Assembly: GCF_020667895.1 (NCBI RefSeq)
Contig: NZ_JAFMPS010000004.1
Span: 124,001-188,000, forward strand
From: Alcanivorax sp. 1008
GTDB taxonomy: Bacteria; Pseudomonadota; Gammaproteobacteria; Pseudomonadales; Alcanivoracaceae
Length of the DNA stretch: 64,000 bases
Reading direction: 5' to 3'
Positions 37,547-45,454 of the stretch are shown piece by piece. The position numbers were made by a program, and so were the translations under genes. The notes below the pieces were generated by a model. The model was not told the origin of the DNA. It worked only from the letters and a program-made list of their open reading frames with translations, and did no database searches. Positions within the stretch are counted from its first letter, which is position 1. Each line of letters opens with the position of its first letter.

Positions 37547-38719
37547 ATGGCCAGAATACTATTTACCTGGGAAATGGGTGAGGGTCTCGGCCACCTGATG
37601 CCGATGCGGCCGGTGTTTGAAAGGCTGGTCGAGAACGGCCACCAACTCCTGGTAGCAGCAGCTGATTTGCGCAGCGCCCGGGCTGCGCTTGGCCATATTG
37701 CGACAACTATCGTACAAGCACCGATGGTCGCAGACCGGCGCTACACACTGGGCCGGCCGGCAGAGGGCGCAGCTGATTTGCTGGCTATGAACGGCTTTCT
37801 TGATCCGGAAAGCCTGCAAGGCCGACACCATGCCTGGCGCCAATTGGCCACGCTGCTAAAACCCGACGTACTCATTGCAGACCATAGTCCCGGTGCCCTG
37901 CTGATGGCCCGCGCACTGTCCATTCCTGCTATTCATACCGGCACGGGTTTTTCCCTGCCTCCGGAGTGCCGGCCGGTTCTATTTCCCGGATTTGAGGCGG
38001 CACCCAATATCGTTCGTGAGGAGGCGCTGCTGCCACACTTCAATGCTCTGGTAGAACAGGATGGCGGCACGCCACTATGCATGCTGGCGGACCTGTATAA
38101 CCGGGTAGAGAAAAAATTCCTGCTTACTTTCGAAGAAATTGATCACCTCGGCCCACGCACTGGGCTACGCTACCTTGGCGCCAATGTACCCAGTGACGGA
38201 GAGGAGCCTGAGTGGCCAGCGGCTGGCAAGCAAAAGGTTTTCGCCTACCTGAAGCCTTTCCCGGCCATTGATCAGTTTCTGCAAGCTGTGAACGATATGG
38301 AGCTTTCACTGCTGATGTTTCCTGATCGGGTAGACCCGGCCATTCTCAAGCGACATCAAAGCAGCAATATCCGCTTTGTCAGTCAGCGGCAGAATATGCG
38401 CACCCTGATGGAGCAATCTGAGCTGCTGGCATTTAATGGCAATCACGGTACCGCCGCAGCAGCTCTGCTGGCTGGAGTGCCCATGCTCGGCTTACCTTTG
38501 CATCAGGAGCATGAGGGCTGTTGTCGACGCATTGTCGCCTCCAATCTGGGTACTGCCCTGTTCCGAAACCAACCGAAGAAAATCCGACCCATGCTGGAGT
38601 CACTGATCGACAACCCGGAGCAAAAGCGTATCAACCTGGAAGTGGCGCAGCGTTATCAAGGCTTTGATTATCAGGACAGCGTGGCCTACATGGTCGCCGC
38701 CACAGAAGAGCTGCTCTGA
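37547..38719 (+). CDS. UGT-like glycosyltransferase, first of two paralogs
   Basis: A 390-residue GT-B-fold protein resembling bacterial UDP-glycosyltransferases (GT1 type). The N-terminus reads ILFTWEMGEGLGHLMPMRPV, a glycine-rich acceptor-domain loop. The C-terminal donor-binding region has FNGNHGTAAAALLAGVPMLGLP followed by LHQEHEGCCRRI, the HGG-type signature in altered form. No signal peptide or membrane helix is seen. It starts 14 bases after the helicase and shares one base with the GMC gene (TGATG). A clear paralog lies at 41570. Sugar and acceptor are unknown. A lipid or secondary metabolite acceptor is an inference from the family. Confidence 0.8.
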   Translation: MARILFTWEMGEGLGHLMPMRPVFERLVENGHQLLVAAADLRSARAALGHIATTIVQAPMVADRRYTLGRPAEGAADLLAMNGFLDPESLQGRHHAWRQLATLLKPDVLIADHSPGALLMARALSIPAIHTGTGFSLPPECRPVLFPGFEAAPNIVREEALLPHFNALVEQDGGTPLCMLADLYNRVEKKFLLTFEEIDHLGPRTGLRYLGANVPSDGEEPEWPAAGKQKVFAYLKPFPAIDQFLQAVNDMELSLLMFPDRVDPAILKRHQSSNIRFVSQRQNMRTLMEQSELLAFNGNHGTAAAALLAGVPMLGLPLHQEHEGCCRRIVASNLGTALFRNQPKKIRPMLESLIDNPEQKRINLEVAQRYQGFDYQDSVAYMVAATEELL

Positions 38720-40158
38720 TGAACAGACGCGAGTTTATTCGTAATAGCGCCATGGCGCTGGCGGTGTCACCGTTTGTCAGCATCGCCGGGTGTGGCCGCA
38801 AAACAGTCACCGACTTCGCCATCGTCGGCTCCGGGCCGGCTGGCATCGCACTGGCGGATAAATTAGCTCAGGCAGGTAAACAGGTAGTAGTTCTGGAAGG
38901 CGGACTACGCCAACAAAGTGAAGCACTACAGGCCATGCATGAGGTTGAGCCCGGCCAATGGGGCCTGTCATATAACTTTGGCTGGGCCACCCAGCGCATG
39001 CTTGGCGGCACCACCAATCTTTGGCAAAGCCACTCACCGCGGCCCCATGACATTGAGCTGATGTCCGCCAGCCAGCGGGGATATGGTGTCGACTGGCCGA
39101 TTACGCCAGCGCAGCTGCGCCCATGGCTAGCCAGCGCTGAGGCCTGGCTACGGATCAGGCCGGCGGACCCAGCCAACAATCCTGACTTGCCGCTCAATCC
39201 CTACATCGAAAGCAGTGCCGCATTGCGGGCTTTCTTGCAGCCCCACTACCAGACCCTTGAGGCCGGTGCCTACGGTATGTTTAAACGCTCAGGCATGGAT
39301 GCGTTGCGCCTGCTCAAACACGGCGAGATCGACCGGGTCGCGGCGCTGAAGACCGTGGCCATTCACCCCGGCACCACAGTCCGGCGAATACTGATGGATG
39401 GGCGGCGAGCTCGGGGACTCGAATGTGTCGACCAGCAAGGCAAGGCATTAACTGTCGAGGCTGGCGCCATCATTGTCTGCGGCGGCGGCATCCAGACACC
39501 CAGGCTGCTTTGGAATAGTGCCGCCGAAGGCATTGGCAATCACAGCGACTGGCTCGGCGCCGGCTTTATGGATCACCCTGGGCTGCGACTCTACGGCCAC
39601 CGTGACAAGCCGCTGCTGCCCGCCGGCGCCGCTGAAAGTCATCTCCACGTACGCGATATGCTGTTCAACAAAGCGCACCATGGGCTGGGCGGAACACTCC
39701 TGCGTATTGGCCTGATACCGGGGCCGGAAGGGAGCGAATACACGTTGATAGAAAGCCTGTTTGAACAGGCTCCGGAGCACAGCAACCGAATCGTCCGGGG
39801 CGCCTCCAAGGATGCTCTGGGCGATCCTCTTCCCAAAATGCACTACCGCCTGAGCGATCTGGATAAGGCCACTATTGCCCTGGGCCAACGCCTGCAACGC
39901 ACTTTGGCCGAGCAACTGGGGGGTATCGACTCGGCCAGCCCGTTCCGGCACTCATCTCACCACCTGTGCGGGGCAACCCGGATGGCCAAAGACCCGGCGG
40001 ATGGCGTGGTCAACACAGACCTGCAGGTGTGGGGCACGGACAACCTGTATATTGCCGGCAGCAGTGTATTTCCAACCAGCACCACTGTACCGCCTACCCT
40101 GATTCTGACAGCTCTGGCCCAGCGGCTTGCAGACCACCTGATTAATAACCCCGCGTGA
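38719..40158 (+). CDS. GMC-family FAD oxidoreductase with Tat/lipobox leader
   Basis: A 479-residue FAD-dependent oxidoreductase. The leader MNRREFIRNSAMALAVSPFV contains an RR motif and ends with IAGC (Cys25), suggesting Tat export and lipid anchoring. The FAD-binding GSGPAGIAL lies at 37-45, followed by VVLEGG. The C-terminal GMC module has SSHHLCGATRMA and NLYIAGSSVFPTSTTVPPT, with the conserved His. GMC enzymes oxidise alcohols, sterols and sugars. It is translationally coupled to the glycosyltransferase before it, so the two probably act on one product. Confidence 0.85.
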   Translation: MNRREFIRNSAMALAVSPFVSIAGCGRKTVTDFAIVGSGPAGIALADKLAQAGKQVVVLEGGLRQQSEALQAMHEVEPGQWGLSYNFGWATQRMLGGTTNLWQSHSPRPHDIELMSASQRGYGVDWPITPAQLRPWLASAEAWLRIRPADPANNPDLPLNPYIESSAALRAFLQPHYQTLEAGAYGMFKRSGMDALRLLKHGEIDRVAALKTVAIHPGTTVRRILMDGRRARGLECVDQQGKALTVEAGAIIVCGGGIQTPRLLWNSAAEGIGNHSDWLGAGFMDHPGLRLYGHRDKPLLPAGAAESHLHVRDMLFNKAHHGLGGTLLRIGLIPGPEGSEYTLIESLFEQAPEHSNRIVRGASKDALGDPLPKMHYRLSDLDKATIALGQRLQRTLAEQLGGIDSASPFRHSSHHLCGATRMAKDPADGVVNTDLQVWGTDNLYIAGSSVFPTSTTVPPTLILTALAQRLADHLINNPA

Positions 40159-40171
40159 AGGCCGGAACCGG

Positions 40172-40200
40172 TTCACATCCCTGTCTTATCTGTCTAATAT
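40172..40200 (+). promoter_or_regulatory. Predicted promoter of the FG-GAP protein gene
   Basis: TTCACA (40172-40177) and TAATAT (40195-40200) are separated by 17 bases, a good sigma-70 spacing. The gap after the GMC gene is otherwise featureless, so the FG-GAP gene probably has its own transcript. Confidence 0.5.
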
Positions 40201-40295
40201 GACTTAGCGAACTCAGTAGCTGAGGTCACGCGCCTTTGTCCGTGGCCTGGAGCAACACAGCCGCCACTACCACCCGTCAACAAAAGGATTCCCAC

Positions 40296-41495
40296 ATGAA
40301 GCAATTTCAACGCAAGCGCCTGGCTCAAGCCGTTGCCGCCAGTCTGGCCATCGGCGGAGCCTCTCTGGCCTACGCAAATTTTGTCGAAGTCACCGAAAAC
40401 AACCCTTTCAGCGCCATCACCTCTACTGGTTCTCTCCCATCTCTGGTGATGATGGACCTTGATAATGACGGCGATCTGGATGCAGTGCTCTTCCACCAAA
40501 CTCAGGACGACTCCTTCCCCTACAGCAATTACGGTAACACCAGCGTTTGGGAAAATACCGGTTCCGCCTCTGAGGCCGCATTTACCCAAGTTTCTGATAC
40601 CGAATACGGCGGCTACGGCACCGGCGACAACATTACCGTTAACCCGTTCGCTGGCGACTACAACAGCTATTACGGTCATCCGGTATCCGCTGCCGATGTG
40701 GACGGCGACGGCGATCTGGACTTTCTGGGCGGCCAGGAGAACACCTACTCGTCCACTCAGGTGACTTTTGGTCGGGTTAATACGGATTCTTACGGCGTAG
40801 TGACCGGTGTTGACGTATACGAGACCTACGAGAGCGGCAATGACGGTTATGGCAACTTTGACAACTCGTTTTACGGCGTGACTCTTGCCCCCACCGCCGC
40901 CGCATACGGCATGGCGTCATCCATCGCCGCTGGCGATCTGGATAACGACACTGACGTTGACCTGATTGTTGTTGATGCAGGCACACTGCGCCAGTACAGA
41001 AACGACGGCACGAGTGCTTACGGCGTATTCCAGTTCAATGAGGTTATCGGTGACAACTTCCCGTTGGGCCTCACCTCTCCTTATTACGGAGCCCCGATCG
41101 TACTGCACGATGTCGATGATGACGGCGATCTGGATCTGGTAATGGGCACTGTCGACGCAGCGCCGCTGCGAGTGTTCGTCAATGAAGGCTCTGCCTCCAC
41201 GGCCGACTTCGTCGAGCTGGAAAACACCTCTGGCAGCATCGACGTGACCTCTGGCGGCTGGGCCTCACCGAGCTTTGCTGACGTGAATGGCGATGGCCGT
41301 GCAGACCTGATTGTTGCCGAACTGTCCTCCCCCATCATAATGGAAGCCTCAGCTACCAGAGTGATCACTGATGAGCAGGAAATTCGCGTATTCCTCAATA
41401 AGAAAGACTCAAGCAGCAACAATGACTTCCTTGGCAGTCTTGGCGGTGCCTCACTACTGGCTGGCCTGATGTTGCTATTCAGACGTCGGAAGTAA
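40296..41495 (+). CDS. Secreted FG-GAP/VCBS repeat protein with GlyGly-CTERM-like tail
   Basis: A 399-residue exported protein. A signal peptide (MKQFQRKRLAQAVAASLAIG, ending SLAYA) precedes at least five calcium-binding-like DxDxDGDxD repeats: DLDNDGDLDAV, DVDGDGDLDFL, DLDNDTDVDLI, DVDDDGDLDLV and DVNGDGRADLI. These fit a beta-propeller. The segments between the repeats are rich in Tyr, Asn and Gly. The C-terminus reads LGSLGGASLLAGLMLLFRRRK: Gly-Gly, a membrane helix, then basic residues. That resembles GlyGly-CTERM sorting signals cut by rhombosortase. ATG 40296 has AAAGGA upstream. A strong terminator follows. Confidence 0.8.
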   Translation: MKQFQRKRLAQAVAASLAIGGASLAYANFVEVTENNPFSAITSTGSLPSLVMMDLDNDGDLDAVLFHQTQDDSFPYSNYGNTSVWENTGSASEAAFTQVSDTEYGGYGTGDNITVNPFAGDYNSYYGHPVSAADVDGDGDLDFLGGQENTYSSTQVTFGRVNTDSYGVVTGVDVYETYESGNDGYGNFDNSFYGVTLAPTAAAYGMASSIAAGDLDNDTDVDLIVVDAGTLRQYRNDGTSAYGVFQFNEVIGDNFPLGLTSPYYGAPIVLHDVDDDGDLDLVMGTVDAAPLRVFVNEGSASTADFVELENTSGSIDVTSGGWASPSFADVNGDGRADLIVAELSSPIIMEASATRVITDEQEIRVFLNKKDSSSNNDFLGSLGGASLLAGLMLLFRRRK

Positions 41496-41520
41496 TTCTC
41501 TTCGGGCAGTACTAGCACCT

Positions 41521-41557
41521 GCAAAGCGCCCTCCCTCGTGAGGGCGCTTTGCATTTT
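41521..41557 (+). terminator. Intrinsic terminator after the FG-GAP gene
   Basis: GCAAAGCGCCCT (41521-41532) pairs perfectly with AGGGCGCTTTGC (41541-41552) around an eight-base loop, followed by ATTTT. It ends only 13 bases before the ATG of the second glycosyltransferase, so expression of that gene must come from readthrough or a promoter within the FG-GAP gene. Confidence 0.88.
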
Positions 41558-41569
41558 CAGAGAGAGCAC

Positions 41570-42751
41570 ATGGCACACTGGGTAATCGGTTGGGAGTTAG
41601 GGCACGGCATGGGCCATATCATGCCGCTACGCATGCTGGCCCTAGAGCTGCTACGGCGCGGCCATAAGCTAACCTTTATCGTTCGTGATGTTGCTGTTGC
41701 CCAGCGAGCCCTGAATGAACTGCCAGTGGTGTGGTTGCAGGCTCCACAGGTTCGCTACCAGCCCTGGGAGCTGACTCGCACCGACTGCTACTCGCAACTA
41801 CTTGGCAATATCGGTTTCAACAATCCGACCAGGCTCACCGCGACCGTGCGTGGCTGGATTGATTTGCTCGCCCCACTTAAAGCGGATGCCGCACTACTGG
41901 AGTTCGCTCCCTCCGCCATGGTGGCCTGTGACCTTCTCAGTATTCCCTTTGCTCTGCAGGGCAACGGCTTCTTCTGCCCCCCGGCGGTAAATGAAGGCTT
42001 TGGCATCATGCAAAGCAAAATGCCAGCCGCGGCCAGACTGGCAGAGGACGCCGCACTACTGGATAGCGTCAATCAAGTTATTCAAGCACAGCATGGCACG
42101 CCCCTTGCGCATATAAGCGATCTGTATGGCAAAGCCCGTCATACGGTGCTAACCACCTTCGCCGAACTGGATCATTTTCAGCGGCCGGCTGGCCCGCATT
42201 TCAGTGGCGTCTGGGTGCCGGAGCAGCAGAAACAGGCAGACTGGCCAAAGGGGAAGGGCAAGCGCATTTTTGCCTACCTGAACACGCGCCCGGGCGTGGA
42301 AAAAGTACTGACCATGCTGTCTCGTTCCGGCATGCCGACCCTGATCCATTGCGCCGGACTGGAGAAGCAGCACCAGCAGCGGTTCACCAGTGATAGCTGC
42401 CAGTTCCTTGATGGACTGGTTGATTTACGCGCACTGGCTGAACAGGCAGACCTGGGTGTATTCCATGGCAACCACTCCACCACTGCTCTGTTCCTACTGG
42501 CAGGCACACCGACACTACAATTACCGCTGTATATGGAGCAGTTGATGTTCGCCCGCTGCGTCAAAGCACTTGGCGCGGGCGAGCTGATTACTCTGGATCG
42601 CCCGGAGCGAATTGCTCAGGCGCTTGACGCCATGACACTTAACCCTGCCTATACAGCTGCAGCACAAGCATTTGCCAGTCAATATGCTGGCTTTGACCAG
42701 AACGTTGAAATAGAGCACGCAGCCAGCGCTCTTGAAGGCGCCATGCAATAG
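41570..42751 (+). CDS. UGT-like glycosyltransferase, second paralog
   Basis: A 393-residue GT-B protein, paralogous to the one at 37547. Both share the same N-terminal pattern (here VIGWELGHGMGHIMPLRML) and the same C-terminal signature (FHGNHSTTALFLLAGTPTLQ), in which HGG is HGN. They differ widely elsewhere, so they probably act on different substrates in one pathway. ATG 41570 has AGAGAG just upstream. The longer frame from 41549 runs into the terminator hairpin and is rejected. It is followed 27 bases later by a radical SAM gene. Confidence 0.8.
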   Translation: MAHWVIGWELGHGMGHIMPLRMLALELLRRGHKLTFIVRDVAVAQRALNELPVVWLQAPQVRYQPWELTRTDCYSQLLGNIGFNNPTRLTATVRGWIDLLAPLKADAALLEFAPSAMVACDLLSIPFALQGNGFFCPPAVNEGFGIMQSKMPAAARLAEDAALLDSVNQVIQAQHGTPLAHISDLYGKARHTVLTTFAELDHFQRPAGPHFSGVWVPEQQKQADWPKGKGKRIFAYLNTRPGVEKVLTMLSRSGMPTLIHCAGLEKQHQQRFTSDSCQFLDGLVDLRALAEQADLGVFHGNHSTTALFLLAGTPTLQLPLYMEQLMFARCVKALGAGELITLDRPERIAQALDAMTLNPAYTAAAQAFASQYAGFDQNVEIEHAASALEGAMQ

Positions 42752-42778
42752 AGCATCCTCTCTTGCTCAGGAGTCACC

Positions 42779-43798
42779 ATGGAAGTCCGCTTTGCCCAGA
42801 TTGAACCTACCACCCGCTGCAACTACACCTGCGGATTCTGCGTCGGCCGACATATGCCCCAGCAGGACATAGCACTGGATACCTTTCGCAGCTTTATCAA
42901 TCAGGTGGAAGGTTTGCAGGCACTGGAACTACAGGGTGAAGGTGAGCCTCTTCTACACCCTCAATTCTTTGACATGATCGCACTGGCGCGGGACAAGTTT
43001 CCGCAGCTGGAAGTTTCCATGATCACTAATGGCTCGATGTTTACCCAGGAAAACATTCAACAGATTCTTGATCATGGCGTAGCACGCATATTTGTATCGC
43101 TTGAATCGGCAAAAGATCAGGACTTTCAGCGCATACGTGGCGGCAAGCTGGATCGAGTTCGGCGCGGCATTCGCCACTTGATCGCTGCACGTAATGAGCG
43201 AAATATGCAGACTCCATTGATCGGCCTCTCTGTCACCGTTTTACGCAGCACCGCAGGCGAGCTGGAAGCAGGAATTCCAGCATTCTACAAAGAGCTCTCT
43301 CTGGATGGCGGCATCAACATCCAGGCACTGCAGACCATGCCCCAATACCAGGCCATCTACGACCACAGCATGAAGGAAGAAATTGTCGACCGGGAGGCAG
43401 GCAATATTGCCCAGCGAGCAATCTCCTCTAGCGAGCTACTGCATGAAGCACTCAACGATCGTCAAAACAAGAATCATATCGGCTTCTATGAGCGGCTGTA
43501 TCAAAGCGTGGATATGCGCTTTCAGTGCCCCTGGCTGATCAATGGCGCCTACCTGTCTACCGACGGGAAAATGGTGGCCTGCTGCCACATTAAGAATTAT
43601 GACCATCACTCTTTGGGCAACGTCTGTGATGGAATTGAATCAATCAAAGCTCAACGGGAAACAATGCAGGAAGACCTAAATCGGGGGAATATTCCACAGG
43701 CTTGTTCCGGCTGCATAATCGCAAAGACCATCGCAAAAAACTCGCTCAAGGCCATAAGCCTGATACAAACAGGGGGCGATAAACGCCCCCTCGCTTAA
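42779..43798 (+). CDS. Radical SAM/SPASM domain protein
   Basis: A 339-residue radical SAM enzyme. The iron-sulfur motif is Cys14-x3-Cys18-x2-Cys21 (RCNYTCGFCVG). A SAM-binding strand LELQGEGEPLLHP and MITNGSMF follow. The C-terminal SPASM-like region has CPW (about residue 248), MVACCHIKN and QACSGCIIA, providing cysteines for auxiliary clusters. SPASM enzymes often modify ribosomal peptides, yet no precursor peptide or recognition domain is seen here. It follows the second glycosyltransferase by 27 bases, so both are probably one transcript. The substrate is unknown. Confidence 0.85.
   Translation: MEVRFAQIEPTTRCNYTCGFCVGRHMPQQDIALDTFRSFINQVEGLQALELQGEGEPLLHPQFFDMIALARDKFPQLEVSMITNGSMFTQENIQQILDHGVARIFVSLESAKDQDFQRIRGGKLDRVRRGIRHLIAARNERNMQTPLIGLSVTVLRSTAGELEAGIPAFYKELSLDGGINIQALQTMPQYQAIYDHSMKEEIVDREAGNIAQRAISSSELLHEALNDRQNKNHIGFYERLYQSVDMRFQCPWLINGAYLSTDGKMVACCHIKNYDHHSLGNVCDGIESIKAQRETMQEDLNRGNIPQACSGCIIAKTIAKNSLKAISLIQTGGDKRPLA
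43772..43790. terminator. Hairpin inside the 3' end of the radical SAM gene
   Basis: GGGGGCG (43772-43778) pairs with CGCCCCC (43784-43790) around a five-base loop, ending six bases before the stop codon. No long T-tract follows. It lies at a convergent gene junction and could end transcripts from either side. Confidence 0.5.
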
Positions 43799-43810
43799 CC
43801 GTCTGGCCCA

Positions 43811-44788
43811 TCAATCAAGGAAGGCCATCATGCGATTGCGAATAGTGTCCTGACACTCGCGGATGATTTCACGAACCAACTCATCACAGCTTGGAACACT
43901 GTGAATCAAGCCCTGCACCATGCCAGACGTCCAGACACCATAGTCAATGTCGCCCTCAGTCAGCGCCACCTTGCCTTTGACGCCAGCAACCATATCGCGG
44001 ATCAGCTCGAACTGCATATTCGCTCCCTGTTCGCGCTCAATCTCATTTACCTTCTGCGCTATCTTGTTCTTGTAAACACGGGCGGTATTTTTCAAGGGCC
44101 GATAAACCAGCGCGGTATCCAGCTCACTGGCCTCAACGATGGCACGCTTGATATTTTCATGCACCGGCGCTTCCTTGGTGGCGAGGAAACGAGTGCCCAT
44201 ATTAATGCCGTCAGCTCCCAGCGCCATGCAGGCAGCCATCTGCGCACCAGTGCCGATACCACCCGAAGCCAGCATGGGAATTTTCAGCACAGCCGCTGCC
44301 GCCGGCAACAACACCAGGTTGGGGATGTCATCTTCACCCGGGTGACCGGCACACTCAAACCCATCGACGCTCACTGCAGCAACACCTACCTTCTCTGCTT
44401 TCAGTGCATGACGAACCGAGGTGCACTTATGAACGACCTTGACACCGTACTGATTAAACACCGGCAGGAACGGCTCCGGATTACGACCGGCCGTTTCAAC
44501 CACCTTGATGCCAGACTCGCAGATCACCCGAGCATACTCTTCGTAGGGCACTGGCTTAATCGTCGGCAGGATGGTCAGGTTGACTCCAAACGGCTTGTCG
44601 GTCATTTCACGGCAGCGTTTGATTTCTTTTTCCAGATCTTCCGGGGTGGGTTGGCTCAGGCCAGTGATGATGCCCAGCCCACCGGCGTTGGAAACAGCCG
44701 CTGCTAACTCGGCAAAACCGACATTCTGCATGCCGCCCTGAACGATTGGATACTGGATGCCCAGCAATTCGGTAATACGGGTTTTCAT
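43811..44788 (-). CDS. Nitronate monooxygenase-like (2-nitropropane dioxygenase) FMN enzyme
   Basis: A 325-residue FMN TIM-barrel protein. It begins TRITELLGIQYPIVQGGMQN and shows GVNLTILPT, ECAGHPGEDDIPN (with the conserved catalytic-region His) and MLASGGIGTGAQMAACMALGADGINMGTRF for FMN phosphate binding. The family oxidises nitronates, but some members are enoyl-reductase-like, so the substrate is uncertain. ATG 44788 has AGGAG eight bases upstream. The 19-residue extension to 44845 lacks homology. It is monocistronic and convergent with the radical SAM gene. Confidence 0.86.
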   Translation of the reverse strand: MKTRITELLGIQYPIVQGGMQNVGFAELAAAVSNAGGLGIITGLSQPTPEDLEKEIKRCREMTDKPFGVNLTILPTIKPVPYEEYARVICESGIKVVETAGRNPEPFLPVFNQYGVKVVHKCTSVRHALKAEKVGVAAVSVDGFECAGHPGEDDIPNLVLLPAAAAVLKIPMLASGGIGTGAQMAACMALGADGINMGTRFLATKEAPVHENIKRAIVEASELDTALVYRPLKNTARVYKNKIAQKVNEIEREQGANMQFELIRDMVAGVKGKVALTEGDIDYGVWTSGMVQGLIHSVPSCDELVREIIRECQDTIRNRMMAFLD

Positions 44789-44974
44789 CAACTTCTCCTG
44801 CAAATTGCCGCCGCTAGCCGGAGGCGGGATGCAGTCATTATTCATGGCCTGCCTGGACGGGCAATGACAGGTTCAGTCAGCAGAAAGGTTCCTGAGGCTA
44901 ATCAGGATTGATAAATTTACAACACAGTCAAAGGGCACTGATGTTGGAGCCCTCAGAGCAGATCAGAGCATTCA

Positions 44975-45003
44975 TTGACATAGTTATTGAGAATCATTAT
45001 CGT
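44975..45003 (+). promoter_or_regulatory. Promoter with Fur box
   Basis: TTGACA (44975-44980) and TATCGT (44998-45003) are separated by exactly 17 bases. Between and across them lies GTTATTGAGAATCATTATC (44983-45001), which matches 16 of 19 positions of the Fur consensus GATAATGATAATCATTATC. Fur bound here would block RNA polymerase, so the next gene should be induced by iron starvation. Confidence 0.75.
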
Positions 45004-45032
45004 TTTGACATCCTCTTACTCAGGAACACACT

Positions 45033-45407
45033 ATGCTGATTATCCGTACCTCCGCCCTGCTTACCGCCAGCCTACTGCTGTCTTCTCCGTCGCTTGCGGA
45101 TGATCCCACTGACCACTTCAAGGGCAAGCCATCACCCACCCTCACTGAGGCGATGACAAACTTCACCGAGTACAACAAAAAACTGGAAGCGCTGCTGGCG
45201 CAGGACGAACTTTCAGCAAAAGACATGCACGAAATCCATGTGCTGACCTACACGCTGGAAAATGCACTGCAGAAAATCGACGACTCAGTCGATGAGCTGG
45301 AAGAAATGCTGGAAGACGTGCACAAAGGTTCCGAGCATGCCGACCCAGATAAAGTTAAGAAACAGGGCAAGGGCTATCTTGAGCTTTCCCGCGAACTGAT
45401 GCGCTAA
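45033..45407 (+). CDS. Small periplasmic helical protein, probably iron-regulated
   Basis: A 124-residue protein with a signal peptide (MLIIRTSALLTASLLLSSPS, ending SLA) and a mature part of about 100 residues that is highly charged and helical. It opens DDPTDHFKGKPSPTLTEAMT and contains ENALQKIDDSVDELEEMLED, rich in His, Asp and Glu. It may belong to the small DUF6746 group, but I cannot confirm that. There is no cysteine in the mature part and no heme motif. A promoter overlapped by a Fur box precedes it, suggesting a role in iron limitation or metal handling. Confidence 0.75.
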   Translation: MLIIRTSALLTASLLLSSPSLADDPTDHFKGKPSPTLTEAMTNFTEYNKKLEALLAQDELSAKDMHEIHVLTYTLENALQKIDDSVDELEEMLEDVHKGSEHADPDKVKKQGKGYLELSRELMR

Positions 45408-45414
45408 CACCCGA

Positions 45415-45446
45415 CTCCCGTCGCCAATATGAACAGGCGACGGGAG
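45415..45446. terminator. Perfect 11-bp hairpin at a convergent junction
   Basis: CTCCCGTCGCC (45415-45425) and GGCGACGGGAG (45436-45446) pair perfectly around a ten-base loop. It lies between the converging small periplasmic gene and the dehalogenase gene. T-tracts are absent, so it may rely on the stem alone. Confidence 0.6.
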
Positions 45447-45454
45447 GCATTCCG

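Noticed and set aside
37547-43798. Calling the cluster the Alcanivorax glycine-glucolipid pathway
   Set aside because: No nonribosomal peptide synthetase or acyltransferase is present, and nothing in the sequence ties these genes to that lipid.
42779-43798. A ribosomal-peptide (RiPP) pathway around the radical SAM gene
   Set aside because: I found no short precursor frame with a leader, no peptide-recognition domain and no peptidase/exporter next to it.
43901-44707. 268-codon plus-strand frame over the nitronate monooxygenase gene
   Set aside because: The minus-strand protein has full family motifs; the opposite frame is open only because of GC-rich codon bias.
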